The position numbers and the translations under genes are program-made. A stretch of DNA of 64,000 nucleotides from positions 1,244,519 through 1,308,518 of the forward strand of contig BCJU01000003.1 in the NCBI GenBank assembly GCA_001600355.1. Reading direction: 5' to 3'. The notes under the pieces are model-generated. The model made no database searches and had not been told where the DNA came from. It saw nothing but the letters and a program-made list of their open reading frames with translations. Origin of the DNA: Meira nashicola. Taxonomy: Eukaryota > Basidiomycota > Exobasidiomycetes > Exobasidiales > Brachybasidiaceae. Within the stretch, counting starts at the first letter, position 1. The number at the start of each line of letters is the position of its first letter. Below, piece by piece: positions 1-10,933 of the stretch.

Positions 1-1
1 A

Positions 2-1957
2 AATAAAGAATACGTTGGAAGACATAGTTCTTTATTGATTTTACATGTGATTGGATGTATAATTAGTTGCTTTTTCATGTTACCTGCTACTTTAGCTTTA
101 AGAGCTGCTTCTTCAAATCTTGCTCCTTTGGCTTCTTTGATTTATTTAATCACTTTAGCAAGTTCTTTATTCCTTTCAATCTTATACAAAGCAATGACGC
201 CAAGATTATACCCTTCAAATTCTCATTCAGGTTTAGGATATACGATCTTTTGGATTTCACTTATCGTTTTAGGAGGTGATGTGTTTCGATTGGTTAAACA
301 AATATTTACAGCTATTCGAACAATCAGATCTTCTTCTCAAAATCAATCAATGAAAGTTTTATTCAACTCTTTCACAAGTCAAAATAATAACAATTCTCGC
401 CATCATGAAGAAGATGAAGAATTATATGATCCATCAGAAGAAGAAAGAATGTTATCAGACGATGGCTCAGGAATGAGTGATGCACGTGAATTGAATTTGG
501 AAAGACAAGGCTCAAGTGGATCTTCTTCTCCTTTAAGATCTGTTCATTTTGATGAAAGTGATGAAAGAAGACATAATCGAAGATCAAGTAGCTCTCGTTC
601 TTGGAATCGTGATTTACCAAGTCCAACTAGTACTTTATTAAACACTCCAAGAACATCTGTAATTGATGAATTACCACACGTTTCATGGGCAAAATTAGGA
701 CAAGGAAGTGTTCCAAAATGGCGAGAAAATAATCAAGAATGTTTAAATGGTGCTTTGCTTAAACAAAAGAAAAAGTTTTCTTTAGCGAAATCAATCATTC
801 GTTACTCTCACGTTACCGTTGCACGTTCACTACCAGTCTTATCTTTTGCTGCTGCTTATACAGGTTTAACGATTTATACGGGTTCTTGTAGAGGACCATA
901 TAAAAACGTTTGTTTAGCACATGGAATTAAAGGTGGAATTTTCTTTTGGTATGGTTTATTAACTTTTGGACGTTATATGGGAGCTTATGCTGATTTAGGT
1001 TGGGCATGGAATCGTAAACCAATGACCAAGAAAGGTAAAAGAGGAAATCAAATTACAGCTGAATGGGTTGAATCTTTAGTTATATTCATTTATGGTGCAA
1101 CGAATACATGGATGGAACGTTTTGGTTCAGAAGCAGGAGATCCTTATACGGTTAAACAAGTTCAACATATTTCAATCGCAGTTATGTTTTGGTTTGCCGG
1201 TTTAATGGGAATGATTTTAGAATGGGGATCTTTAAAGAATTTATTAGCTTTCCCTGTTTCGTTAAAACAATCAAAAGTATCATCATCAAATCGTCAACAT
1301 AATCAAAGAGAAACACTTTCGGCCGATGAAATTGTAACTGTAAACGTTGCACCTCCTTCTTATAGCTTTTCGTTTAATCCTTTTCCTGCTTTGGTAATTG
1401 GAGTAACTGGAATCGCAATGGCAGCTCATCATCAAGATTACGTTTATGAAGTTTCAATTCATTCTCTTTGGGGTAATTTATTAGCTGGCTTTAGCGCTTT
1501 ACGATTTTTAACTTATTTCCTTTTATGGTTACGACCACCAACAAGTTCAATCATGCCTTCTCGTCCACCAACAGAAGCATTAGCAAGTTTCAGTTTAGCT
1601 TGTGGTGGATTGGTATTCATGTTAAGCAGTGAAGAAGTTAGCTTTGTTGCAATGAGAAACGGGTTTGGAGATTTTATGATGATCTTAAACGTAACAGTGG
1701 CAATCGTTGCTTTATTATTTTGTTGGATTGCTGGTTTGATGGTTTTAAAAGCATGGGCACTTAAACGAGAACATATCAGACAATTGATAAATAATACAAT
1801 TCGTTTAGAAGATACTCAAATTCATCAAGAAGATCATCATCCTAATGCTATTTCAAATCAAGATACTTTTGTTATTGGAACAGGTGATGATGAAGAAGAA
1901 TTAGCAAGAGTTCAAGATGAAAAACGTCAATTATCCACAAGTCCTGAACAAGTTTAA
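2..1957 (+). CDS. YTP1: YTP1-like multi-spanning membrane protein, 5' truncated by window edge
   Basis: The frame is open to the left edge of the window, so the true start lies outside; the first codon usable as a start inside the window is a TTG, which I do not accept. About 650 residues are present. The N-terminal part carries hydrophobic helices with the pattern of DUF2427 (HVIGCIISCFFMLPATLALR). An acidic, serine-rich loop follows (about residues 110-215 of the visible part), then a long C-terminal half with about seven further membrane segments, including the FWYGLLTFGRYMGAYADLGWAWN region typical of the Ytp1 C-terminal domain. Ytp1-type proteins are fungal multi-pass membrane proteins of unclear biochemical function. 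The protein ends in an acidic cytosolic-looking tail. The family call comes from this architecture and is fairly secure; no activity can be inferred. Confidence 0.75.
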   Translation, partial: NKEYVGRHSSLLILHVIGCIISCFFMLPATLALRAASSNLAPLASLIYLITLASSLFLSILYKAMTPRLYPSNSHSGLGYTIFWISLIVLGGDVFRLVKQIFTAIRTIRSSSQNQSMKVLFNSFTSQNNNNSRHHEEDEELYDPSEEERMLSDDGSGMSDARELNLERQGSSGSSSPLRSVHFDESDERRHNRRSSSSRSWNRDLPSPTSTLLNTPRTSVIDELPHVSWAKLGQGSVPKWRENNQECLNGALLKQKKKFSLAKSIIRYSHVTVARSLPVLSFAAAYTGLTIYTGSCRGPYKNVCLAHGIKGGIFFWYGLLTFGRYMGAYADLGWAWNRKPMTKKGKRGNQITAEWVESLVIFIYGATNTWMERFGSEAGDPYTVKQVQHISIAVMFWFAGLMGMILEWGSLKNLLAFPVSLKQSKVSSSNRQHNQRETLSADEIVTVNVAPPSYSFSFNPFPALVIGVTGIAMAAHHQDYVYEVSIHSLWGNLLAGFSALRFLTYFLLWLRPPTSSIMPSRPPTEALASFSLACGGLVFMLSSEEVSFVAMRNGFGDFMMILNVTVAIVALLFCWIAGLMVLKAWALKREHIRQLINNTIRLEDTQIHQEDHHPNAISNQDTFVIGTGDDEEELARVQDEKRQLSTSPEQV

Positions 1958-2316
1958 TTTTTATCCCTTTTTATTATGGAGCAAGTTTATTTGCACTATC
2001 GCATTTTTATACCCTTTTTATTTTCTATCATCCATTCTTTTGTCATCTTTTTATGATAAAAGTTTGTCTTTTTTTTCATGTTTTCTGCTTATGCTTCTTT
2101 GTCTTTCAATTGGAATTGATAATCTTGATTTATGATTTGTGTGTTTGCTTGATATGCATGCATGTATACAAAGACACACAAGCCTACCCCACGCGTGTGT
2201 CTTCTACTAGTACTTCTAGCGCGTTAAATAGAAATTTAGACTTTCTCTCGTGTTGATTGAATGCATGAACAGATCCATCATCACCCTTTTACCATATGAT
2301 GATCGAATAACAAGAT
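1958..2316. other. Intergenic, YTP1-like 3' end to next gene
   Basis: This T-rich 3' flank (about 1960-2130) is followed by a short stretch with TGCATGCATG and ACGCGTGTGT motifs, then the leader of the next gene. I see no additional gene. Confidence 0.5.
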
Positions 2317-4488
2317 ATGACTGAAGATTCGATTGCAAGATCTAGACCAAGACGTGCTCCAAGCAAGAGAGTACAATCAGATTTATACAAATTCCCAGAA
2401 AGTACACGAAATATAAAGAAACGAAAGAATAATTCAAATGAAGCAGTAGCATCTTCATCACGAACAAAGATTGACGTTTTTGCAGATGATGATGAAGAGG
2501 AAGATGGATCATCAGATAATTTTCAAGGTGAAGAAGTAAATAGTGGACAAGAAGAAATCACAAGTGGTCCGGAAGAAGTGAATAGCGTAGAAGATGAATC
2601 GATGGACCAACCTGTAAGAGCTAAAATAGAAAGTACACCTGTAAGAAAGTTCAACAGAGGGAGACAATCTGCTATTGCTAGAGCTCAACATCGATTTCCA
2701 CATTCGTTCACAAATGTACCTCAACAATTTCATGGTCTAGTTCCAGATGCTGATAGTATTCACGAAGAGAGAAAAGAAGAAAGTCAAGATATCAAAATTG
2801 CATCATCTCAATTGGCAGCAATGATAAAAGAATTATTGAAAAAGAAAAAGAGTAAAGGAAAAGCTAGATTATTAACTAAACAAGATTCTCAAAAATACTC
2901 AAAAGGCAAAAAGATGACAGGTAAAGAATCATATCTCAAGCCAACAGAAGAAACATTTGCAGCTGTTGAGGAAGGAACGGATCTCATATCTGATGTTAAT
3001 TTTACCGAACTATTACCTTTTATTGGAGATCGTGTATCCGTTGAGATGGGTGTAAAGGATGACATGAAGACTATCAAACTTAAGAAGGATAAAGCAATCA
3101 TTTTGAATGAGGCTACACAGATGGATTCCCAACAAGGCGTTTTGTTAAACGTTGGATCACAGGTCTATAGCGTGGATTGGAGCTACAAAGGTGATGAGGA
3201 AGAGGATGTCGAATATCTATGCGTCTCAGCGGCTATTGATGAGTGGCCAAGGACAAAAATAACAGAGTGTATAGAAAAAGGATCACAACCTGGCGTTTTG
3301 CAAATTTGGTCAATCTCCAAAAAGACTTGGCAAACAAAATTAGAGATGAAGCTTTGCTTTGATGCAGGACGGATGTCAGTTATTCGTTGGGTGCCAATTT
3401 CCGATTCACTCATCGAACAAAATACCTCTATTGGTCTCTTATCTGTCACTATGCAAGATGGCAATGTCGGTATATACTCTGTTCCACGTCCTCACACCTT
3501 GAGCAATGAGGATGAACAAAGCGTTCCTTTCATCAAACTTGAACCTTTACTACTTTTTCGATATAGCGAAGGATCACCTCTTTGTCTAGAATGGCAAAAT
3601 TCGGAATTGGTAGCAGTCGGATATTCTGATGGTCATGTAGCTGTTTGGAATCTTCGAAAAGCTTTGCAACTACAAAAAGAATCAATCGATGATAAAATGG
3701 AAGCAATAATTTTACCAGATATGTGCATACGTCCAAGCAGATCACCCATAGCAGATCTAACCTGGGGCAAGAAAGGTGAAAATGAACTTTTCATTTCTGC
3801 TTACGATGGTACGGTATATCACACAACTTTGTCTAATTCAGACTTTTGTCAACAATTGATTCGATCACGCGATACTTTCAGTGCAATCACTTTTGAATCA
3901 TGCACTAATTTGGCATTACACGAACGATTGAAAGATTGTTGTGTACAAACGATTGAATTTCCTCAAAAAACAAGACCTTCTTCTCGTATAGTTTATACTC
4001 ATTATGGAAGAGTACGTTCTATGCATACTTCACCTCATCATCCTTTCTTGGCAAGTGGAGGATCAGATGGAACAGTTCGGATTGGTAATGTTCCGGCATT
4101 AATGTTGCAAAATTCTCGAAGATGGGCAGGCGGAGGAACACATACGATTTATCGATTAGATTTTCCAGATCGTGGTTCAAATGGTCCAATTCGTTTTATC
4201 GAACCTTTAGCAACTTTTGATACTTCTCGTTTTCCACCCGAAGGTCTTTTCACTTCTACTACAAAAGCGTCAAAATTTTCATCTTTTGCATCAAAACAAG
4301 GATTCACCTTAGCATGGCATCCTGCTGTAAATGTGACTTGTGTCAGATGGAATATGAATAGCGGTTGCGAAACTTGGTTGGCATCTGGAATGGCAGTTGG
4401 CCTCGTACGAGTTGATGTAGTAGGCAAGCCTGCTGAACGAAGGAGCGATAATGAAGAGGAAGAAGAAGGAGAAGAGGAGGATGAGTAA
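2317..4488 (+). CDS. TFC6: WD-repeat protein, probable TFIIIC subunit (Tfc6/Sfc6/GTF3C2-like)
   Basis: 723 residues from an ATG. The first 240 residues are charged and disordered, starting with an arginine-rich RPRRAPSKR patch followed by acidic runs. The rest has WD-repeat character: VLQIWSI near 325, VAVGYSDGHVAVWNLRKAL near 430, FISAYDGTVYH near 490, HPFLASGGSDGTVRIGN near 580, and a terminal WLASGMAVGLVRVD. This layout (disordered basic/acidic N-terminus plus one divergent beta-propeller) and the C-terminal VTCVRWNMN...WLASG motif resemble the tau-91/Sfc6/GTF3C2 subunit of TFIIIC, which helps bind B-box promoters of tRNA genes. The tail is poly-acidic. It could instead be another divergent WD protein; the family assignment is from memory of motifs and moderately secure. 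Confidence 0.55.
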   Translation: MTEDSIARSRPRRAPSKRVQSDLYKFPESTRNIKKRKNNSNEAVASSSRTKIDVFADDDEEEDGSSDNFQGEEVNSGQEEITSGPEEVNSVEDESMDQPVRAKIESTPVRKFNRGRQSAIARAQHRFPHSFTNVPQQFHGLVPDADSIHEERKEESQDIKIASSQLAAMIKELLKKKKSKGKARLLTKQDSQKYSKGKKMTGKESYLKPTEETFAAVEEGTDLISDVNFTELLPFIGDRVSVEMGVKDDMKTIKLKKDKAIILNEATQMDSQQGVLLNVGSQVYSVDWSYKGDEEEDVEYLCVSAAIDEWPRTKITECIEKGSQPGVLQIWSISKKTWQTKLEMKLCFDAGRMSVIRWVPISDSLIEQNTSIGLLSVTMQDGNVGIYSVPRPHTLSNEDEQSVPFIKLEPLLLFRYSEGSPLCLEWQNSELVAVGYSDGHVAVWNLRKALQLQKESIDDKMEAIILPDMCIRPSRSPIADLTWGKKGENELFISAYDGTVYHTTLSNSDFCQQLIRSRDTFSAITFESCTNLALHERLKDCCVQTIEFPQKTRPSSRIVYTHYGRVRSMHTSPHHPFLASGGSDGTVRIGNVPALMLQNSRRWAGGGTHTIYRLDFPDRGSNGPIRFIEPLATFDTSRFPPEGLFTSTTKASKFSSFASKQGFTLAWHPAVNVTCVRWNMNSGCETWLASGMAVGLVRVDVVGKPAERRSDNEEEEEGEEEDE

Positions 4489-4505
4489 TTGTTTCATTTG
4501 GCTTC

Positions 4506-4511
4506 AATAAA
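4506..4511 (+). terminator. Candidate polyadenylation signal of the TFC6-like gene
   Basis: An AATAAA lies 18 bases after the stop codon, in AT-rich 3' flank. The neighbouring gene is convergent, so the 205 bp between the two stops must hold both 3' ends. Confidence 0.35.
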
Positions 4512-4693
4512 AACACACAAGCATTGTATCATAATCATTCATTAAAATCACAAATAAACATATTTACGGTAATGCTGTACCCATAGAGACTAGATGAGAA
4601 ACGTGATGCTAATGTGAAAACTTGAAACTTGAAGACGATGTTTATGCAAAAGTGTTTTGAAGAGTGTCCATGATGGTGGAGAAGGGGATGCTT

Positions 4694-6448
4694 TTACTTT
4701 TTTGAGGATTTTCTATTCCCGAGCAAAGGCTGTCTCTCACCATTTTGAGGTTTAGATGATTTTGCATTCGTATTTGAGCCATAGTTCGCTCTGAAGTTGC
4801 TTCTTCCACGATCTCCTTGTTGTGGCTCGTTAACCAAAGTCGATCCATCAACACTTCCATTCTCCAATGCATCATTTTCGTCATTCGGTAAGGTCAACGT
4901 ACGTGGCACACCCCAAGGTGAGGTCGCCTGTCTGCCTTCACCATATGGCGGCTCGGTATGAGCGCTAGTCGATCGTTTCGTTTGATCGTCCTTGGAAGTA
5001 CGTCGGAAGTTTTCGATGTCATACGTATTCCGAGAAGGTGAATCATTTCCTTTTACCAAAACACGGTCTACCGTCTTATTCAAAGGAGCAGTTGAGCCAG
5101 CTTTTTGTTTCAATCCGCCCATACGACGACGTTCGATAATTCCTCGTACCAAAGGACCTAGATCTGCATTGGTTGGAGCCGTCTCTTTCGGATTTCTGGT
5201 CACACGAACACGATTATGCACATCCACCCAAACATCGGTCTCATCGATAATTTCTTCTCCGATAAGTTCTTCGACAACATCTTCCAATGTCACAATTCCG
5301 ATAGCACCTTTTGGCTCTCCTGGGCTATTACTGACGAGCAACATGTGAGATCGTCCAGTTTGGAAGTAATTCAAAGTCGAAAGCAGGGTAAGATCGGGTG
5401 CAGTTTCTGGTAAAGGGCGCAATTGGAAGCTGGCAACCTCCTTTCCGTCATCTGGATCGTAAGAGATCAAATCTTTCACCAACAACATTCCGATAATACT
5501 GTCTGGTTTCCCTTTTTCATGAACTGGTACACGTGAATAACCGCTTTGCACTAACTTGCCCACCCCATTATCATCCAAAACTGTATCGGAAGACATGATG
5601 AATACATCTTGAATAGGCGTCATGACGTCTTTAACGGTTTTATCGTTCAAATCAAGAACTGCACGAATGATTGTAACTTCGTCTTCGTTCAGGTTCTCGG
5701 TACCCAATTGTTGATGTAAAGACACAAACGTCTTTAACTCGGCCTTCTTGTACGTTGTTCCATGATCTTCTCCTAAAGACCAATCCAAGAGCTTAGCTGT
5801 GGGCCATGCAATGGGAGATAGGACAATCATCAGAACCCACACAAAAGGTGCACATGCGGCCCCGATTGAAAGACCGTATCGAGCACAAATTGATTGAGGC
5901 AAAACCTCTCCGAAAATGACGATCAAAATTGTTGAAACCAAAACGGCTGCCACACCTCCACCAAAGTCCAAATCTGAAAGGAAGACTGGTAAAGCTTCAT
6001 TCACGATCACATTTGACAACAGTAAAACAACCAAAACCCAATGTCTTCCACGTTCCAATAAGCGTAAAACTCTTGTTGCATTTCGCTTTTCTGCTGGCGA
6101 TCCTGCAGTTGAAAGAACTTGCAAATTGACCGAATCCAATCCCATTAGACTTAATGTGAGACCTGCACATAATCCACCTCCGAGCACCAAAGCAGCAATC
6201 ATTAAAACATCAACGATTAATTCGGTTGTTGTCAAAGGAACACTTGGCTCTGAATGACTATGCCTGGTGATACGTATCGATCCATCCTCTCCAAGTAGTG
6301 GTGCTGCGAGTGCATTTCCCAGAGCAGTTGTCAGAATTAAGGCAAGCTTGACGATTGATGTGGACAGACCTATCACGTTTCTTCTTCCTCCACTCAATGA
6401 GTTATTTGTGAGAGAAGATACGGAGGATGGTAATGCGGTGTTTGACAT
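4694..6448 (-). CDS. MAM3: CNNM/Mam3-type transporter-like protein (DUF21 + CBS pair)
   Basis: 584 residues from an ATG. A hydrophobic segment at about 30-48 looks like a signal or first membrane helix. The DUF21/CNNM transmembrane domain follows (about 75-250), with the family motifs GLCAGLTLSLMGLD, VIVNEALPVFL and FGEVLPQSICARYGL. A CBS-domain pair spans about 275-400 (VMTPIQDVFIM, SGYSRVPVHE, GIVTLEDVVEELIGEEIIDE). The C-terminal 180 residues are hydrophilic and disordered. Yeast Mam3 is a vacuolar membrane protein affecting manganese and other divalent cation handling; animal relatives (CNNM) are linked to Mg2+ transport. Domain order and length match fungal Mam3. It is convergent with the TFC6-like gene and divergent from HUL5 across about 1 kb. 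Confidence 0.92.
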   Translation of the reverse strand: MSNTALPSSVSSLTNNSLSGGRRNVIGLSTSIVKLALILTTALGNALAAPLLGEDGSIRITRHSHSEPSVPLTTTELIVDVLMIAALVLGGGLCAGLTLSLMGLDSVNLQVLSTAGSPAEKRNATRVLRLLERGRHWVLVVLLLSNVIVNEALPVFLSDLDFGGGVAAVLVSTILIVIFGEVLPQSICARYGLSIGAACAPFVWVLMIVLSPIAWPTAKLLDWSLGEDHGTTYKKAELKTFVSLHQQLGTENLNEDEVTIIRAVLDLNDKTVKDVMTPIQDVFIMSSDTVLDDNGVGKLVQSGYSRVPVHEKGKPDSIIGMLLVKDLISYDPDDGKEVASFQLRPLPETAPDLTLLSTLNYFQTGRSHMLLVSNSPGEPKGAIGIVTLEDVVEELIGEEIIDETDVWVDVHNRVRVTRNPKETAPTNADLGPLVRGIIERRRMGGLKQKAGSTAPLNKTVDRVLVKGNDSPSRNTYDIENFRRTSKDDQTKRSTSAHTEPPYGEGRQATSPWGVPRTLTLPNDENDALENGSVDGSTLVNEPQQGDRGRSNFRANYGSNTNAKSSKPQNGERQPLLGNRKSSKK

Positions 6449-7483
6449 GATGAAAAGGAAGCAGATTCTTACTCGTCAAGAAAATTGACAAATTGGCTGC
6501 AAGTAGGTAGCAATGTCGCAGTCAAATCAAGACTCAAAGCGGTTATATAAGGCGATTTTGACAATCCTCCTCAATCCAAATCAAACGTTGATAAGAGAAA
6601 ATGGAAGATAGTAGAAGGCTTTTAAATAGGAGAGAAGAATTCTTGGCAAGCCCACTTTAATTTACAAAAAGGTAGACGAAAGGGGACGAAAAGCTTAGAA
6701 AATCGAGTTGGCGTTTTGGCGTCCTCCGATGCCAAGGAAACAAAAATAGACTAGAAGTGCCGTAATTCCGTTGAAGATAGGAGGAAGAAAGAAATCGAAA
6801 CGACGGATGATGATGATGATGATGAGTACGAAAAAATGAAAAAGAAGGTATGACCAATCCGATCAATGTATGCAAGGCTTCCGAATGCCGGAGTGTTTTT
6901 CTACTGCTTGCTAATAATGTGTAATTGCTCTAATTCTAAAATCTGCGAGAGCCCTGGGCGGGTAAAAGGGGTGAAGAAAAAAAAAGTATGAGACCGTGCG
7001 TGAAATCGAATCGCTGTGTCTGGCGGGCGCTTTATGAACGCAAGCAGTACAGAACATTGCAAATAGAGAAGGGCTTTTTTGTCTTTACTGAGACAGCACA
7101 TTTCTACGCGGGAAATTATACCTAGCACGCATGCTTGCCTAATTTTAACTTTTTAAACGAGGCCTTGCGTGTTTTCTTGAAACCTTAAATCCGACCAAAA
7201 ATAAAAAGCCGCCAATCGGCCGAATATAGGACTAACAGGAACACGCCTAAAGCAAAGTGGAGATTTGCATACGCATAGGATTACGACGCAATGCTTTGCA
7301 TTTGGCTGCATGAAACGTCCGGCTGCTCTTGTGATATTAGTACAACACTTGTCGAACAATTCTGAAACGCCTTTTTAATTGATAGTCGGATAGTCTATTT
7401 TTGAGAAAACATCTTGTTTTAACCAACCATCCTATCTCCTTTATTGAGCGGGATTCATCAATCTCTGCTCACTTTTGACAAAG
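6449..7483. other. Divergent intergenic region between MAM3 and HUL5
   Basis: About 1 kb holding both promoters. It contains a (GAT)n run near 6804-6825, the TATA candidate for MAM3, and A/T-rich tracts. Short open frames exist, but none has a recognisable or codon-biased protein. No RNA gene recognised. Confidence 0.5.
6543..6549 (-). promoter_or_regulatory. Candidate TATA box of MAM3
   Basis: On the minus strand the sequence reads TATATAA, about 95 bases upstream of the MAM3 ATG, a plausible distance for a TATA element with a short leader. It is assigned by motif and position only. Confidence 0.3.
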
Positions 7484-10400
7484 ATGAATTATAATTTTAC
7501 AGGATCGCTCACACAAAGAAATATCAATTTAGGATCTGCTCATGAAATTAGTTCTGCCCAATTGGCTCAACAAGCAAGAGATTCAAGAGCTCTCCGTCAA
7601 GAAATTAGAGCTCGTCACATTGCCGCAACAAGAATTCAGAGCTTATTTCGTGGAAGGAAATCAGCTTCTCAAGTTAGAGCATCGCAAAGAGCGACCGCCA
7701 CAAATTTATACCAACAATTAACAGCAACACCTTCGCTTGAAACATTTACTCAATTTACTAGATGGGTTGCCACATCGACAAGGAGAAGAGTTCTTTATCA
7801 GAATTATCTCAATTCGCGGCGTGAAGAGAGAATTTCACTATCAGAAGCAGAAAAGAAGGCATTAGATGCTGATGATGAAGTTCTGCTGCAATGGGCAATC
7901 GTTTCGGTCAAATCAGCTAGCGTAGGTACTAGCAGTCTGATTCAACAGATCAGAGATTCTAGTGATGAATTAGCATTATCGTCCTTGCAGACGCTTTTGA
8001 AAACTATTTTGTTCCATCTAGAAAGTCGATCTGACTCTGCACAAGCTGCATATGGACCGTATATTGAAATGCTTTCGGCTCTTCTATCAGATGCAAAGAC
8101 TCCTGCTCAAGCTTTTACAATACGCATGGCTAGCAATCTGGTGCAATGGGGTCTTTACAGCTCACTTCGATCTCATATCTTGGTATCATCACATACCCAG
8201 AAATCTACCGGATCAAGCTCGTCATCTCCTGTTGCGCTCGCCTTGAAACCACTAGAATTATTTCCAGCATCCAAACCTGGAAAATCTGACCCACACAGTC
8301 CTCGATCAAATGTCATTCGTCAATTCACACATAACTTTTTGTCCATTTCCAATCTTCCGAATCGGATACCTAGAGCAACTTTGGTGCAATTGGTGGTCAA
8401 TTTGCCAGTTGTTGAAGTTGCAGAAAGCATAACGCAAAATCACGTCAAAGCAACGGATGATGTCGATCTATTGGCAAATTTTGTCGCTCTCGCATGGAAG
8501 CGTATACCACATTTGGGTGACGGTATAAGTCTTAAAGTTTACTTGCTAGCATTGACCAAATTACAAGATGGTATACCTCCTGGCGTTCTAAAAACTGTTC
8601 AAAGTAACACTGGAATGACCTTCTTGGGTGTTGAAGGAAGTAGTGCTAGACGAAAAGGTAAGGGCAAGGCTTCCAATGCAACGAGCCCTCTTGACTCTGC
8701 TACTCTCACCAGATTACAAATCATCGTTTCGCAAGATCATTTGAGTGCTCTATTAACAGCTTCAGCAAAGCATCCTACAAGCACTCGAGAGGCTCTTTGT
8801 GCATTCTTGGCTTCCTCTCTTCAATCGTGGGACATACCAACACAAGAAAAGATACTCGCATGTGTAGCATATGGTTATGGTGGCTCAGCGACTGCTGCTT
8901 CCTCTTCCACGCAATCTCGACCAACTTCTACACATTCGATTGGTGGACTAGTAAGAGAATTATGGAGAGGATGGATTCGTGGATCAAAGCTTGCTCGTGG
9001 ATTATCTAATGAAGCGCTTCAAGGTAGAAGAGCTTTGATAGCAATTTTGAGTGATGAAACGTTAAAATCTGCATGGCCTTGCTTGATTGTTCTTTGTCAT
9101 TTATATTCTCGATCTTTACTTACCATTGGAGATGATGAATTTTATCCGGAAGAAGGCAGACATGGATCTAGCATAGCAAACTCAAATGCTTCGGGAATGC
9201 GTAATCCGCTCACGTTGGACGAAATTGTTACACTTTCTGGTTTATTGAGAAATCTCGCATTTGCAATGTATTGGTTTGAAGGAACAGGTGGACCATTGAA
9301 CGATCTTTCTAACAATAATGTGTTTGGCATGGGTAAAATGGACCTCTTGAGTTTGCGTGATATCGTCACAAGACTTTTACAACAACTTCATCAACGTGAC
9401 AGTAGACGTAAGTTCGCGCCCGATAATCATTGGCTGATGAACAGCGAGCTCGACTTAAATAGCTTCATCCAAAGCGTCGTTATGGAAGAAGATGAATTGA
9501 ACAAGAAGCAAGATGAAGGTCTCACCGATGGTGGAGATGCGATGGACATTGAAGAAGATGAAGTAGATGAAATTGAAAGAGGCGATGAACCAATGGACGA
9601 AGATCAAGATCATATTGCAACAGCTGATCGGCCAGCAATTTCATCTCGATTGGCAAACCATAGACCTCTTGGTTCTCGAAAACGTGGTCTGACTGCTCGA
9701 AGTTTGGCATATCTATCGCCTCGTCTGGGAGTTTTGAACAATATCCCTTTCGTGATCCCATTCGAAGTGAGAGTGGAGATCTTTCATCAATTCACCGCTC
9801 TTGATTATGATAGATTGCGAAAATCTAGAGCATACAATGGTCCCCTACGTGATATCACCATTCGACGTGGAAGCGTTGCTGAAGATGGTTTCACTCAACT
9901 CAATGGTCTCGGTGAGAATTTAAAGCATCGAATTGCTATAAGATTCGTCGATCAATTTGGCATAGAAGAGAGTGGAATAGATGGAGGTGGACTGTTTAAA
10001 GAATTTTTGACAAGTTTGATAAAAGAAGCCTTTGATACTGATAGAGGTTTATGGAGTGCAACATCCGATCAACAGCTATACCCAAATCCTCACTCGTACG
10101 CCAAGCAGGATGATAATTTGCAGTGGTACAAATTCCTTGGAAGAGTTTTAGGTAAAGCTCTATATCAAGGTATTCTTGTCGATATAAATTTTGCCAGTTT
10201 CTTTTTATCGAAATGGCTTGGACGTGGTCATGGATATTTGGACGATTTGAGCGGCTTGGAGAGTTTGGACAAAGAAGTGTATCGAAATCTATTATGGCTC
10301 AAACATTATAATGGTGATGTGGAAAAAGATCTCACTCTTGATTTTACCGTTGCAGACGAAGAATTTGGCGAGAAGCGAATTCATGAATTGGTACCGAATG

Positions 10401-10933
10401 GTAGAAATATTCCAGTCACAAGAGAAAATCGATTGGAATACATTTACCGCGTAAGCCATTATCGATTGAATGAACAAATTCGTCAACAATCTGAAGCTTT
10501 CTTATCCGGTTTAACGGATTTGATAGATTTGCGCTGGCTCAGAATGTTGAATCGTGATGAGTTGCGAATCTTGATAAGTGGTACAGAAGGTGATATCGAT
10601 TTGAAAGATTTACAAGAAAATACAGTTTTAGGTGGCTATCATGAAAAAGATCAAATTATGGACTTCTTTTGGCGTTCTTTGGAAAGTTTTACCCACGCTC
10701 AACGAAAAGCATTTCTCAAATTTGCCACAAGTTGCCCTTCTCCACCTCTACTTGGATTTCAACAATTGAATCCTAAATTTGGCATTCGACATGCTGGTGA
10801 TGATACGTCCCGTTTGCCTACCGCTAGCACTTGTGTTAATTTACTCAAACTTCCAAGGTATACTTCTTTCGAACAATGTAGAGAAAAACTTCTCTATGCT
10901 ATCGAATCAGGTGCCGGATTCGATTTGAGTTGA
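7484..10933 (+). CDS. HUL5: HECT E3 ubiquitin ligase, UBE3C/Hul5 family
   Basis: 1149 residues. I use the ATG at 7484 (MNYNFTGSL) rather than a TTG three codons earlier, because the family starts with a short F-x-G-S...R-x-x-N-LG motif. An IQ-like segment follows (HIAATRIQSLFRGRKSASQVR, about residues 45-65), then a long helical middle region, an acidic linker (about 680-720), and a HECT domain over about the last 350 residues (GIDGGGLFKEFL, FLGRVLGKALYQGILVD, LPTASTCVNLLKLP). The catalytic cysteine is about residue 1117, 33 residues from the C-terminus as usual, and the protein ends in the typical GFDLS. Hul5/UBE3C associates with the proteasome, extends ubiquitin chains on stalled substrates and acts on misfolded cytosolic proteins. 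All key HECT motifs are intact. Confidence 0.93.
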   Translation: MNYNFTGSLTQRNINLGSAHEISSAQLAQQARDSRALRQEIRARHIAATRIQSLFRGRKSASQVRASQRATATNLYQQLTATPSLETFTQFTRWVATSTRRRVLYQNYLNSRREERISLSEAEKKALDADDEVLLQWAIVSVKSASVGTSSLIQQIRDSSDELALSSLQTLLKTILFHLESRSDSAQAAYGPYIEMLSALLSDAKTPAQAFTIRMASNLVQWGLYSSLRSHILVSSHTQKSTGSSSSSPVALALKPLELFPASKPGKSDPHSPRSNVIRQFTHNFLSISNLPNRIPRATLVQLVVNLPVVEVAESITQNHVKATDDVDLLANFVALAWKRIPHLGDGISLKVYLLALTKLQDGIPPGVLKTVQSNTGMTFLGVEGSSARRKGKGKASNATSPLDSATLTRLQIIVSQDHLSALLTASAKHPTSTREALCAFLASSLQSWDIPTQEKILACVAYGYGGSATAASSSTQSRPTSTHSIGGLVRELWRGWIRGSKLARGLSNEALQGRRALIAILSDETLKSAWPCLIVLCHLYSRSLLTIGDDEFYPEEGRHGSSIANSNASGMRNPLTLDEIVTLSGLLRNLAFAMYWFEGTGGPLNDLSNNNVFGMGKMDLLSLRDIVTRLLQQLHQRDSRRKFAPDNHWLMNSELDLNSFIQSVVMEEDELNKKQDEGLTDGGDAMDIEEDEVDEIERGDEPMDEDQDHIATADRPAISSRLANHRPLGSRKRGLTARSLAYLSPRLGVLNNIPFVIPFEVRVEIFHQFTALDYDRLRKSRAYNGPLRDITIRRGSVAEDGFTQLNGLGENLKHRIAIRFVDQFGIEESGIDGGGLFKEFLTSLIKEAFDTDRGLWSATSDQQLYPNPHSYAKQDDNLQWYKFLGRVLGKALYQGILVDINFASFFLSKWLGRGHGYLDDLSGLESLDKEVYRNLLWLKHYNGDVEKDLTLDFTVADEEFGEKRIHELVPNGRNIPVTRENRLEYIYRVSHYRLNEQIRQQSEAFLSGLTDLIDLRWLRMLNRDELRILISGTEGDIDLKDLQENTVLGGYHEKDQIMDFFWRSLESFTHAQRKAFLKFATSCPSPPLLGFQQLNPKFGIRHAGDDTSRLPTASTCVNLLKLPRYTSFEQCREKLLYAIESGAGFDLS